The notes: generated by a model from the letters alone, not told the origin. A DNA stretch of 64,000 bases from Aedoeadaptatus coli (GCF_900343085.1 NZ_OPYI01000007.1:50109-114108), one strand, 5' to 3'. Shown: positions 57,259-64,000, numbered from the stretch's first letter. Made by a program: numbers and translations.

Positions 57259-57732
57259 TCAACCTTCTTTCGTAATATCTGCAAACTCGGCACGCGTTAG
57301 CTCGCCTAATTCCTCGGGGTTCACGCGCATTTGCAGGCCCTTTTTCCCGGCGCTTACGTAAATCGCGTCGTACAATATGGCGGTTTCGTGAATGTAGGTG
57401 GGAAACAATTTCTTCATCCCCACGGGAGAGCAACCGCCGCGCACATAGCCTGTAAGGGGCAAGAGATCTTTTACGTGAAGCATCTCGATTTTTTTCTCGC
57501 CGCACACTTTGGCCGCCTTTTTTAAATCCAATTCCTCGGCCACGGGAATGACGAAGACGAAATGTTCCTTGTCTTTTCCCTCGGTGATTAATGTCTTAAA
57601 TACAGCCTCAACGGGCAAATGATTTAACTCAGCGATTTTTACGCCGTCTACCTCGGCATCTGCGTCGTATTCAAAGGTTTCGTAAGGGATACCTTCGGCA
57701 TCCAAATGCCTGAGCGCATTCGTCTTTTTCAT
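57259..57732 (-). CDS. ybaK: YbaK/EbsC-type Cys-tRNA(Pro) deacylase
   Basis: 157 residues; hydrolyses mischarged Cys-tRNA(Pro). Visible: EVDGVKIAELNHLPVEAVFKTLI (with the catalytic Lys near FKTL), FVFVIPVAEELDLKKAAKV, LTGYVRGGCSPVGMKKLFPTYI. ATG 57732 follows GAGG by eight bases; the frame upstream is not used. First gene of an eight-gene run that ends with the CYTH gene. Confidence 0.93.
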   Translation of the reverse strand: MKKTNALRHLDAEGIPYETFEYDADAEVDGVKIAELNHLPVEAVFKTLITEGKDKEHFVFVIPVAEELDLKKAAKVCGEKKIEMLHVKDLLPLTGYVRGGCSPVGMKKLFPTYIHETAILYDAIYVSAGKKGLQMRVNPEELGELTRAEFADITKEG

Positions 57733-57816
57733 AAAAAACACCTCATGAAATTTATACCCGATTTTCACAAATCTACAGTCGCCGCGTTCAATCCGTTCTC
57801 TTCGATTCCGAGTTTT

Positions 57817-57825
57817 ATTATAGCA
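57817..57825 (-). promoter_or_regulatory. Extended -10 promoter of the ybaK operon
   Basis: Minus strand TGCTATAAT about 85 bases before the ybaK ATG. The leader in between is not obviously structured. Confidence 0.7.
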
Positions 57826-57889
57826 TGGAAAAAAGCGGACACGGCGAAGGATTCGTTTTCAGCTGTTTTGCCCAAAGAGAAAATGCCCA

Positions 57890-57922
57890 CAAAAAAATCG
57901 ACACAATTTCTTGTGCCGATTC
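57890..57922 (-). terminator. Terminator of the DUF2871 gene
   Basis: Minus strand ATCGGCACAA, loop GAAA, TTGTGTCGAT then T7. Just after the stop codon. Confidence 0.9.
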
Positions 57923-57925
57923 GCC

Positions 57926-58951
57926 TTATGCTTCGATTGCTTTCAGCCCAGATGCGGCCGCCCAAATGAGGGCCACGGTGAGCAAAATGTGTCCCACGCC
58001 CGAGACAGCCACCATGCCGATTCGCGCGAAGGCGCCGAAGGTGTAGCTGTCGATGAGTCCGTGAAGAAACATGGAGCTGAATGAAAAGAACATGCCGAAG
58101 TTGTAAAGGGTGAGCAGCTTTTTCAGGCGGGCATTTTCAAAGGCCCGGTCCCGAAGAAGCAGATAGGCTAAGGTTAAGAGGACGAACCCTAATACGATTA
58201 AGTGGACGTGCAGGAAGGCCATTTTCGTGACCACGGGATAGATCTTGCCGATTTCCCGATAAAAAGCGCCGGCGAAAATTCCGAAGAACAAATAGGCCAG
58301 GGCAAATTGCAGCAGATCGTCTCTGTTAAACTCGCCTTTTAAATTGCCGTAGAGCTTCCACACGATAAGGACGTACATCACTGTCTTCGGCATCATTAAC
58401 ATGCCGATGGTGGGCATGGTTTCTTTAAACAAAACCACGGGAACGTAGAAGAGGAAGCTGAAGAATACGTAGAGGTAAAGCTTCCCGAAGTTTGTGTTTC
58501 CCCGTTGGTTAAAAAGAAGCACGATATCCACCAGGCCCATGATCACGAAGGGAATGTTTGAGATCAGGTCCATGGTTTGGGATTGGTTGAAGGATAAAAT
58601 CACCGTTACGACGCGAACGAGAAAAAGCGCCGGCATGGCCAGGTCCAAGGTGCGATTGGACGCCTTCATCTCCCGCCGAATGTAGTAATAAAACAAGAGA
58701 TAAAATAATGACATGGTCATGGCCGAAACCCGCGTGCCGATAAAAAGGCCCGATGCGTTCACTGCAAACCCGTTGGCTTCCACATTGGCGACGATTCTGG
58801 GAATCAGGTGGAAGGCATCTCCTAAGCCCAGCAGCATGGCCATGGCCCCGACGAGACCGGTGTTTTCCTTTCTTAAAAGCAAGAGGCGAATGCCGATAAA
58901 TATGACGAAAATTAAATACATGCTGTCGAAAAACAGCTCAAATTCTTTCAT
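57926..58951 (-). CDS. DUF2871-type polytopic membrane protein
   Basis: 341 residues with about ten hydrophobic segments and short loops. The C-terminal half contains VFYREIGKIYPVVTKMAFLHVHLIVLGFVLLTLAYLLL-type residues (about 230-270, with FxREIGK and LHVHLIVLG), the pattern of DUF2871. A histidine pair in this segment suggests metal or heme binding, unproven. It overlaps the TetR gene upstream by 14 bases and ends in a terminator: a two-gene unit in which the regulator probably controls its own membrane protein. Confidence 0.8.
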   Translation of the reverse strand: MKEFELFFDSMYLIFVIFIGIRLLLLRKENTGLVGAMAMLLGLGDAFHLIPRIVANVEANGFAVNASGLFIGTRVSAMTMSLFYLLFYYYIRREMKASNRTLDLAMPALFLVRVVTVILSFNQSQTMDLISNIPFVIMGLVDIVLLFNQRGNTNFGKLYLYVFFSFLFYVPVVLFKETMPTIGMLMMPKTVMYVLIVWKLYGNLKGEFNRDDLLQFALAYLFFGIFAGAFYREIGKIYPVVTKMAFLHVHLIVLGFVLLTLAYLLLRDRAFENARLKKLLTLYNFGMFFSFSSMFLHGLIDSYTFGAFARIGMVAVSGVGHILLTVALIWAAASGLKAIEA

Positions 58952-59495
58952 CCCCGATACCTCCCAACAAATACTGGATGTACTGCGACGACGTTTCTTT
59001 AAATTCTTCCTTCGAATAATCTTCCGTCATACTGTCCTTGATCAATTCGTGGAAAACCGCCATCATGTATAAAATTAAATTGGCTTCACTCTTGCCGTAG
59101 TGCGCTTTTATAAAAGCCTTTCCGTGGGAAAGGGACGTCTTTTCGAATGCCAAAAACTGTGGCCGATACAAATTTCTTAAATTGTGATCGTAAAGGGCTT
59201 CCAGTAAAAAATCCTGATAGGCCCAAAGGGTGGCTTCCGGATCGTGATGGTTCTTTTCAAGCAAATCAAAGAACACATGGTGCACCTGCCCCGTGGCTTC
59301 TTTCAGCACGGTGAAATAACAATCGTCCAGATCGTCGAAATACTGGTAAAACGACCCGCGGGCAATGCCCAGCGCCTTTACAATATTCGTTACATTTATG
59401 GATTTCACCGGCGTCTCTTCAAAAAATTTCTGCAGCTCTTTCAGCAGTCGCTCTTTTTTCGACGCCTCTAAATTTTCAAATGTCGCTCTCGCCAT
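58938..59495 (-). CDS. TetR-family transcriptional regulator
   Basis: 185 residues. N-terminal helix-turn-helix: KKERLLKELQKFFEETPVKSINVTNIVKALGIARGSFYQYFDDLDDCYF (about 12-60), the usual TetR pattern. The ligand-binding part has no recognised signature. ATG 59495 (second of two adjacent ATGs) is correct since AAGGAGG is then five bases upstream. Its promoter carries a perfect palindrome, probably its own operator. Controls itself and, most likely, the DUF2871 gene. Confidence 0.93.
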   Translation of the reverse strand: MARATFENLEASKKERLLKELQKFFEETPVKSINVTNIVKALGIARGSFYQYFDDLDDCYFTVLKEATGQVHHVFFDLLEKNHHDPEATLWAYQDFLLEALYDHNLRNLYRPQFLAFEKTSLSHGKAFIKAHYGKSEANLILYMMAVFHELIKDSMTEDYSKEEFKETSSQYIQYLLGGIGDERI

Positions 59496-59509
59496 CATAA
59501 CCTCCTTAA

Positions 59510-59522
59510 TGACACCTTGTCA
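59510..59522. promoter_or_regulatory. Palindromic operator, probable TetR-family binding site
   Basis: TGACACCTTGTCA: perfect 5-base arms with a 3-base centre, starting within a few bases of the predicted transcription start of the tetR gene. Position and symmetry suit autorepression. Confidence 0.7.
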
Positions 59523-59530
59523 CTTCTTAT

Positions 59531-59559
59531 AGAATATGCTTTTCCTCTGATTTTGTCAA
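59531..59559 (-). promoter_or_regulatory. Promoter of the tetR-DUF2871 unit
   Basis: Minus strand TTGACA (59559-59554), 17-base spacer, TATTCT (59536-59531). The operator lies directly downstream. Confidence 0.8.
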
Positions 59560-59582
59560 CGATTCTAATGTTTTTCATCAAT

Positions 59583-59613
59583 AAAAAAATGCCTCGATAT
59601 GCATCGAAGCATT
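59583..59613 (-). terminator. Terminator of the anchored acidic protein gene
   Basis: Minus strand AATGCTTCGAT, loop GCAT, ATCGAGGCATT then T7: 11-bp stem with one G-U. Confidence 0.9.
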
Positions 59614-59626
59614 CAATCATGAGGCA

Positions 59627-60517
59627 CTACTCGTCTAAATCCAAATCGTCTACATCCCCCGCATCGTAGCGATCCCAGTAATTGTCGTAATCGTCGTAGA
59701 CCTCTTCCACGTCGCCGCCTCCGTCGTAGGCCTCGTCGTACAAAAGATCCTGTTCGTAGGTGGACGAATCGCGGGACTCCTTGTGCGTGAAGATGCTTCG
59801 GTCGGGCTGTGATTCGCGGCGGCGTTCCTCTTCTTCGATGATCCAATGGACGAGCCACCATTCAAAATATTCCTCTTCCATGATGCGGGCCTCTTCCTCA
59901 TCCGCTTTTGCATTTAAAAAAGCTGACGTCGTCTCAGAAGGCGCATCCGACCCGTACGCTCCCATGCCTCCCCTTACGAGCGTCTCCAGGATACCGAATT
60001 TCACGCCGAAATCCGCGGTGTTCGCCGACTCTTCGGAGGTAAAGAGAGGAGAATCCACCTTTTCAAGAAAAAAATCGGCCATGCTGTTCAATACTTCTTT
60101 TAAAAGCTCCAAATTCCACAGGGAACCGTCTTCATTGTGTACGGCGCCCTTATCCATGAGCACTTCTAAATCCAGTATGGCTTGGAATTGGCTTTTTTGA
60201 ATCAAATAGGGATTGGTTATGATCAGCCGTGCCAAAAAACCGGCGACCTCCGCGCCGGTGTTAGCGGTCATGACGCAGTCGTATACGTCGTAGTAAACTT
60301 TGCGCGCCGCTTCGATGACCTCGTCGAGTCCTTCATCGGAAGCATTGAGTCCCAATGACTGAATGATCCGATCCCTGTCCGTAGGAGAGGTTGCCGGCCT
60401 TTGAATGGGATCACTGTTTTTATGTACCGAAACCGAAGGACGTTTTAAATTGTAAGAAATCATCACGGCAAAAAAGGCGACGACGAGTAAAACGATAAAC
60501 AAACCAGATGCGTCCAT
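59627..60517 (-). CDS. Membrane-anchored acidic protein of unknown function
   Basis: 296 residues. One N-terminal membrane segment (about 5-24, FIVLLVVAFFAVMISY), then a soluble helical part (about 50-180), a WW/E-rich segment (EEEYFEWWLVHWIIEEEERR, about 215-235) and a disordered Asp/Tyr-rich tail (YDDYDNYWDRYD). No catalytic motif recognised. GGAGG precedes the ATG. It is a single gene with its own terminator and is the last core-like gene before the AT-rich island. Confidence 0.78.
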   Translation of the reverse strand: MDASGLFIVLLVVAFFAVMISYNLKRPSVSVHKNSDPIQRPATSPTDRDRIIQSLGLNASDEGLDEVIEAARKVYYDVYDCVMTANTGAEVAGFLARLIITNPYLIQKSQFQAILDLEVLMDKGAVHNEDGSLWNLELLKEVLNSMADFFLEKVDSPLFTSEESANTADFGVKFGILETLVRGGMGAYGSDAPSETTSAFLNAKADEEEARIMEEEYFEWWLVHWIIEEEERRRESQPDRSIFTHKESRDSSTYEQDLLYDEAYDGGGDVEEVYDDYDNYWDRYDAGDVDDLDLDE

Positions 60518-60688
60518 CCCATCCTCCTCACGATAAAAAAATTACTTGTCGGGAGACCATCTCAATCTCAATCCCTTTATAGCGGTCCCGCAACGGCAAC
60601 TTTTCCATTTTTACGGCATAGTAATCGGCAGCGCCATCGACGGCTTTCTAAAATCATTTGCAGCAATTTTATTATTCTATGAAAGCAA

Positions 60689-60720
60689 TAAAAAAGCAAG
60701 CTTACAAAAGTAAACTTGCT
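60689..60720 (-). terminator. Terminator next to the tRNA-like remnant
   Basis: Minus strand AGCAAGTTTAC, loop TTTT, GTAAGCTTGCT then T6: an 11-bp stem. Its place right after the CCA-like end suits the terminator of the original tRNA gene. Confidence 0.88.
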
Positions 60721-60721
60721 T

Positions 60722-60746
60722 TGGCGTACCGCAAAGGATTCGAACC
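60722..60746 (-). repeat. tRNA 3'-end remnant, probable attachment site of the island
   Basis: On the minus strand the bases read as a T-loop (TTCGAAT), the 3' half of a T-stem (CCTTT), an acceptor 3' strand (GCGGTAC), a discriminator base and CCA. The 5' side of the T-stem and everything before it does not match, so only the tRNA tail is kept. This is the usual look of the far end of an element integrated in a tRNA gene. The intact copy is not in this window. Confidence 0.6.
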
Positions 60747-60881
60747 AAAGGCACTTAAGATTCAATCTTTGAAGCCTCGTCAATTCTCGCTTGATCGTAT
60801 AGTCCGTCGCCATTAACTTGTATTTATCTATATCTGAATTCATTTTGAACCTAAACTTAAGATACCATAAGCCTATTCAAA

Positions 60882-61544
60882 TTACAACACTTCTTCCCCG
60901 TATTCCTTCATGATCTTATAGAAGGTGTTGCGTTTTAGCCCTACCAGTTCCATAAACCTTGTAGCGGTAATTTCTTTACTCTTCCACTTTGGATAGTTCA
61001 CTTCTATAATCTCTCTTTGTTGATCTGTTAGCGTTGAATAGTTCATCTTCGGTCTACCCAACTCTACCCCTTTCGCTTTGGCAAGATCGATTCCTTCTCT
61101 TTGGCGTTGCCTTATCTTCAATCGTTCTTCTTCGGCAATAGCACCTAATACTTCTATTAGAATGTTGTTCACCATCTCCATGACCCATTGAGAAGATTGT
61201 TCGCCCTCTAAGTCTACCAGCGTGGTTGGAATGTTAAGTATCTTTACCCTTATGCCTTGTTCTTTGAAGTGTTCCAGTTCCCTTTTGATTTCTTCCTTGT
61301 TACGTCCTAAGCGGTCTAGTTCCTTAACAATAAGCGTATCGCCGGATCTCAACATGGTGTTCCGAAGTGCAGAATAGTTTTCTCGCTTGAAGTCTTTTCC
61401 GCTTGCTTTGTCAACAATCATATGACGTTCGTCAATGGAAATTCCCTTTTGATTGCAATAATCATAAATCGCTTTTACTTGCCTATCTGCATTTTGTTCT
61501 TTCGTCGATACTCTCGCATAACCGTAAGTGTAACTATCTGCCAT
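60882..61544 (-). CDS. Serine resolvase/invertase
   Basis: 220 residues; small serine recombinase of the Tn3-resolvase/DNA-invertase group. Catalytic Ser in YARVSTKEQNADRQ, KELDRLGRN, EEERLKIRQRQREGI and a C-terminal helix-turn-helix (TATRFMELVGLKRNTFYKIM). GGGGG lies seven bases before the ATG. AT-rich codon use unlike the core genes. It probably resolves or inverts DNA at the palindromes just upstream. Confidence 0.92.
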   Translation of the reverse strand: MADSYTYGYARVSTKEQNADRQVKAIYDYCNQKGISIDERHMIVDKASGKDFKRENYSALRNTMLRSGDTLIVKELDRLGRNKEEIKRELEHFKEQGIRVKILNIPTTLVDLEGEQSSQWVMEMVNNILIEVLGAIAEEERLKIRQRQREGIDLAKAKGVELGRPKMNYSTLTDQQREIIEVNYPKWKSKEITATRFMELVGLKRNTFYKIMKEYGEEVL

Positions 61545-61607
61545 AATAGAACCCCCTTTTGATTTGGTGATTCTATTTTAGCCGAAGTGTTTTTAAATGT
61601 CTAGTCT

Positions 61608-61702
61608 TTTTTATAAACATTTGTAAATTGTTTTTGCTATGTTTATAAACACTGTTTCTGTTTGTTTAGCCTTGTTTGTTTTTGTGTACTTTTATAAACA
61701 GA
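61608..61702. repeat. TTTATAAACA boxes upstream of the resolvase, possible res site
   Basis: Three boxes: TTTATAAACA at 61610-61619, the perfect palindrome TGTTTATAAACA at 61640-61651, and TTTATAAACA at 61691-61700. Placed just upstream of the resolvase gene, as subsites of a res region usually are. Spacing is about 31 and 49 bases. Confidence 0.45.
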
Positions 61703-61817
61703 TATTTCTAAATGGTCATGAATAGGAATCTTCCGTTTGTTCCCTCTCTATGTATCGCCGGTAAAACATTAGCAACAAAAAAAAGATGGAACGACTTTTC
61801 ATTCTGCTTTTGAATCT

Positions 61818-61833
61818 ATGATTCATGAATCAT
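61818..61833. repeat. 16-base perfect palindrome
   Basis: ATGATTCATGAATCAT is fully self-complementary. It lies between two direct copies of ATTAGCAACAA. Function unknown. Confidence 0.5.
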
Positions 61834-62059
61834 TCTCTTCGCTCTCAATCATTAGCAACAAGAAAATGATATACGGGGAAGGCTATACATTCTCTGTTCA
61901 TACGCTTTATGATTTGTCGTAGTATATACTCCCCTACTTTCTTATCTAATTCATACCGTTAGCACCTCAACGAATTAGAAGGGGGGTAGTTAACTAATCT
62001 TTAAAAAGTTTTAATGGTTGCTAATATGCCCCCTAACCCCTCCCATAAAATTGGCGAAG

Positions 62060-62090
62060 AAAAAAGAAGGCTACCCGTTAAGATAGCCCT
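62060..62090 (-). terminator. Terminator after the VapD operon
   Basis: Minus strand GGCTA ... TAGCC arms with a loop of about 10 bases, then TTC and T6. It directly follows the vapD stop. Confidence 0.65.
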
Positions 62091-62095
62091 TTAAG

Positions 62096-62380
62096 TTATC
62101 CTTTTACAATCTCCGTAAAGTCTGACCAGCCTTCAACTTTAAATGCTCGTATATCCCGAACACTTTCCTTGAACCAGTTGATTTTAGATAATCTGTTAAT
62201 CGCACGGTAAACGTGCGTTAAGTTTTCTCTATTTGAATGGCTAATATAGAGGTTTCCCATCGCCCACTCAAAACCAACCTCTTTCAGTTCTTGTCCTATT
62301 TCGTCATAGGCTTTATTGTATAAATCACCATACCATCTTTTTAAAACATCTATTTCTAAATCAAAAACTATGGCATACAT
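62096..62380 (-). CDS. vapD: VapD-like endoribonuclease toxin
   Basis: 94 residues with the VapD pattern: [11 protein letters not shown] at the start (with the conserved Asp7), [15 protein letters not shown], and [16 protein letters not shown]. VapD proteins have a Cas2-like fold and cut RNA. The ATG touches the stop of the 58-residue HicB-like gene (TGA ATG), so their translation is coupled and that protein is the natural antitoxin candidate. Last gene of a four-gene operon ending in a terminator. Confidence 0.85.
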   Translation of the reverse strand: MYAIVFDLEIDVLKRWYGDLYNKAYDEIGQELKEVGFEWAMGNLYISHSNRENLTHVYRAINRLSKINWFKESVRDIRAFKVEGWSDFTEIVKG

Positions 62381-62557
62381 TCACTTATCCCCTACAAATT
62401 CATCAACCGATTCACGGAACATTTCTTCTAGTTCACTAATCGTTTCACCACCATAGCCAACAATAGAATCAATCCCTTGAATTTCTCCAAAGAACATCTT
62501 ATCTTCTTCGCTATACTCAATACTACCGATGTAGTCCTTATATTTCATTAACTTCAT
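62381..62557 (-). CDS. HicB-like short protein, probable antitoxin of VapD
   Basis: 58 residues, ATG 62557 to TGA 62381. MKLMKYKDYIGSIEYSEED, FFGEIQGIDSIVGYGGETISELE and FRESVDEFV are the HicB-antitoxin N-terminal fold. The DNA-binding C-terminal part usual in HicB (another 50 residues) is absent; whether by truncation or as a compact form is not clear. One base after the preceding gene and touching vapD. No HicA toxin gene is nearby. Confidence 0.75.
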   Translation of the reverse strand: MKLMKYKDYIGSIEYSEEDKMFFGEIQGIDSIVGYGGETISELEEMFRESVDEFVGDK

Positions 62558-62558
62558 A

Positions 62559-62945
62559 CTACACCTCTTTTTCGTCTAGCATTTCCACCGATTCAGGCTC
62601 TATGCCCATTGCTTCACAAGCTTCAAAATAAGCTTCAACTGCTTCTTTAAAATCCTCGAGCATTTCTTCTTCAGTTTCACCATAAAATACGAACGCACCA
62701 TCAACAAGCAAGCGTCCACTAAATTTCCCATCAACTTTTCCATCTTTAATGACGCCAACAATTCCTTTGTACATAATTCTTCTCATACTCTTAGCCTCTT
62801 CATCTATCTTTCCCTTTGATTTTGTGCCCTTATTCGCTTCTTTTTCCGCCATCATTAAAGCTTTTATGAAATTTAGAACCCTTTCTTTTCCCTCTTTAGG
62901 TAGAATCTTATAAAGTTCATTCGCCCTTTCTATTTTTTCATTCAT
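62559..62945 (-). CDS. Two-part antitoxin-like protein with a HicB-like C-terminus
   Basis: 128 residues. The first 60 are helical and charged (NELYKILPKEGKERVLNFIKALMMAEKE), similar to short antitoxins. The C-terminal half (MYKGIVGVIKDGKVDGKFSGRLLVDGAFVFYGETEEEMLEDFKEAVEAYFEAC region, described by position about 58-115) has the HicB-like fold. Overlaps the preceding gene by 8 bases and ends one base before the next. Its partner could be VapD or a toxin lost from this locus. Confidence 0.65.
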   Translation of the reverse strand: MNEKIERANELYKILPKEGKERVLNFIKALMMAEKEANKGTKSKGKIDEEAKSMRRIMYKGIVGVIKDGKVDGKFSGRLLVDGAFVFYGETEEEMLEDFKEAVEAYFEACEAMGIEPESVEMLDEKEV

Positions 62946-63141
62946 GGTAAAACTCCTTTAAAACGTCTTTAAAATCTCTAAATTCACCATTTTTCGAAAT
63001 TTCTTCAAGATTGCTTTTTTCCTTCTCTGTTAGCAAGACCCAATCAGGATCATAAGAAATAGAAAGATCGTTTACAAGATTATATACAAGTTCTTTATCT
63101 TTATCTGAAAGTAAACTTACTTTCTTTATGAAATCATTCAT
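62938..63141 (-). CDS. RelB-like small antitoxin candidate
   Basis: 67 residues; helical start (KKVSLLSDKDKELVYNLVNDL) then DPDWVLLTEKEKSNLEEISKNGEFRDFKDVL, the pattern of small antitoxins that pair with RelE/ParE toxins. No such toxin gene follows; the next gene in the operon is the HicB-like fusion. GGGAG lies eight bases before the ATG. First gene of the operon. Confidence 0.6.
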   Translation of the reverse strand: MNDFIKKVSLLSDKDKELVYNLVNDLSISYDPDWVLLTEKEKSNLEEISKNGEFRDFKDVLKEFYHE

Positions 63142-63790
63142 ATGAGCACTCCCAACTTCTTACAAATGTCGCAATACAATACTACTACCTCTTATGCCGA
63201 TACTTAACTAACTATGCTTCTCTCATTTTAACATCATTGATATATTTAGCACAAATAAAAATGGATACTCTAAGTTAAGCAGTCATAAAAGGTTTATGAT
63301 TAAGCTAAAAATAAATGCCTTAAGAACATATGTTCTAGTTGTTCACTTCATCTTCAATGCCTATCACTAATAGACTATTCTTCTAAATATTCACTTTCTC
63401 TATGTTATATTTTTATCAAGTGTATTCTCTATTTCTTTTTCTGTGTTACTTAACCTATACGCCTACTTCATGCTATTTGTTTGACTTAATCTTTTAAAGT
63501 TTAGCACTGAATAATTGTTAATAACTTATCAAGTGAATAGCTTCTCTATATATGGCTAAGAATAACCTCTCTTAATCTGCTATTCTTATAAAACTAATTT
63601 CTAAAATAGAAACTTAACCAGTTGAACCATCACAACTTAAGAAGCCCCAAGCCGGAAGAACCCGTCAGGATATAAGAACGAATCCATCATTCTTCTTGTC
63701 TTATCAACTCTATGATGAACCTAACTTTATCAAATCAAGACGGCGAATAGGGGCAGATAAGCCCCTATCGCCTTAATTGTGCGCTTTAGC
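63142..63790. other. AT-rich gene-poor stretch
   Basis: No open frame of coding quality on either strand. One strong hairpin at 63742-63772 is listed separately. Nothing else was recognised with confidence. Confidence 0.5.
63742..63772. repeat. Strong hairpin of unknown role
   Basis: GGCGAATAGGGGC, loop AGATAA, GCCCCTATCGCC: a 12-bp stem with one bulge. It lacks a T-run, so a terminator is not favoured. It lies just outside the IS200-like left end. Confidence 0.45.
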
Positions 63791-64000
63791 ATGAATAAAC
63801 CACCAGCTATGCTGGTGGTAGGCGTAAAAAGCTTTAGCTTTAAGTAAAAAAAGAACCTCCCATGATAAAATTAGGCTCTATAATATCCGTTGGGGAGTAA
63901 CCTCCTCAATGGATATTTTTGTGCAAAAAGATAGCACTTGTTTTCCCTATCACCTAAAATTAAATCACCACAAAATAATAAAGGAGGGCAAACAAGTGCA
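63790..64000 (+). mobile_element. Left end of an IS200-type insertion sequence, cut by the window edge
   Basis: ACCACCAGC, TAT, GCTGGTGGT at 63799-63819 is the subterminal hairpin type recognised by single-strand transposase TnpA. It is followed by a second hairpin with T-run (63882-63920) and by a ribosome site AGGAGG with GTG at 63996-63998 that would start tnpA, which lies beyond the window. The arrangement and a leader hairpin match IS200-type elements of clostridia as I know them. Confidence 0.6.
63882..63920 (+). terminator. Leader hairpin/terminator of the IS200-like element
   Basis: AATATCCGTTGGGGAG paired with CTCCTCAATGGATATT (two G-U pairs), short loop, then T5. In IS200 such a leader hairpin blocks read-through into tnpA. 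Confidence 0.65.

Larger units (their letters stand above)
60518..60881. other. Intergenic junction between core DNA and AT-rich island
   Basis: No gene is supported. It holds a terminator at 60689-60720, a tRNA 3'-end-like sequence at 60722-60746 and the point where base composition changes. An 88-codon open frame across it is rejected because it reads through the tRNA-like and terminator sequence. Confidence 0.6.
61545..62095. other. Noncoding AT-rich segment with short repeats
   Basis: No credible gene. It holds three TTTATAAACA boxes, a 16-base palindrome at 61818, a repeat ATTAGCAAC in three copies (61768, 61851 direct; about 62017 inverted), and a CTAATTC/GAATTAG inverted repeat near 61950-61980 beside G/C runs. 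Could include recombination sites or a replication remnant. Confidence 0.5.

Noticed and set aside
60722..60810. A complete tRNA gene (possibly tRNA-Leu, CAA)
   Set aside because: Only the 3' tail pairs like a tRNA; the T-stem 5' side, anticodon stem and acceptor 5' side do not pair.
60577..60843. An 88-codon open frame across the island junction
   Set aside because: It reads through the tRNA-like tail and the terminator, has no ribosome site and no recognisable protein pattern.
62381..62945. A HicAB toxin-antitoxin pair
   Set aside because: HicB-like proteins are present but no HicA-sized toxin with its His motif lies next to them.
63600..63780. An omega RNA / TnpB 3' end on the minus strand
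   Set aside because: A GGGGCTTC and GGTTCAAC pattern is suggestive, but no TnpB frame is present and I cannot confirm the fold.

Overview
The window reads as chromosome of a low-complexity-envelope, Gram-positive anaerobe of the clostridial lineage. The pointers are GatCAB, a sepF-ylmH division cluster next to lspA, a DUF1292 protein, a glmS ribozyme, an S-layer homology (SLH) protein, a BceAB-like transporter with its own two-component system, and strong AGGAGG ribosome sites with frequent TTG and GTG starts. Base composition is near 50% GC over most of the window. A member of Peptoniphilaceae or another Tissierellia would fit, but genus and species cannot be proven from the sequence alone.

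Layout. 1-4.2 kb (minus): purine/nucleotide salvage genes (MtnA-like isomerase, HD-domain nucleotidase), then a response regulator, a histidine kinase and a lipoprotein that runs off the left edge. 4.3-5.0 kb (plus): an MTA/purine nucleoside phosphorylase divergent from the isomerase. 5.1-14.4 kb (minus): a tightly packed run DUF512-der-plsY-gpsA-hlyD-like-yggS-sepF-ylmH-lspA-rluD-pyrR (GTPase, lipid synthesis, division, lipoprotein processing, uracil salvage). 14.5-19.5 kb (minus): pepD-DUF1292-radical SAM-P-loop-small peptide-unknown-glyA. 19.5-22.3 kb (minus): a RelA/SpoT-domain protein with msrA, and a cytosolic parvulin. 22.4-24.4 kb (plus): glmS ribozyme and glmS. 24.5-29.3 kb (minus): ABC transporter plus kinase and regulator. 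29.4-41.9 kb (minus): tcdA-pcrA-ligA-gatCAB-dedA-sfsA/GNAT-cbiA-cbiP. 42.0-44.0 kb (minus): SLH protein. 44.1-47.5 kb (plus): sirC-hemC-cobA/hemD (siroheme/corrinoid tetrapyrrole trunk) and a DUF6483 gene. 47.6-50.0 kb (minus): PEP synthase. 50.1-57.8 kb (minus): eight-gene run ybaK-pgm-pfkB-isochorismatase-sbcD-like-sbcC-like-metallophosphoesterase-CYTH. 57.9-60.5 kb (minus): TetR regulator with a DUF2871 membrane protein, and an anchored acidic protein of unknown role.

From about 60.75 kb to the right edge the DNA becomes strongly AT-rich and gene-poor. The junction carries what looks like the 3' end of a tRNA gene followed by an intact terminator, as expected for the end of an element integrated into a tRNA gene. 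Inside are a serine resolvase with nearby palindromes, a four-gene operon of antitoxin-like proteins ending in a VapD-type toxin, and at the edge the left end of an IS200-type insertion sequence.

Whole-system reading: most of the window is ordinary core metabolism. The most unusual items are the VapD operon with HicB-like partners, the SfsA-acetyltransferase fusion, the divergent RelA/SpoT-fold protein, the MtnA/MtnP pair with altered specificity motifs, and the TetR/DUF2871 pair with a perfect operator.
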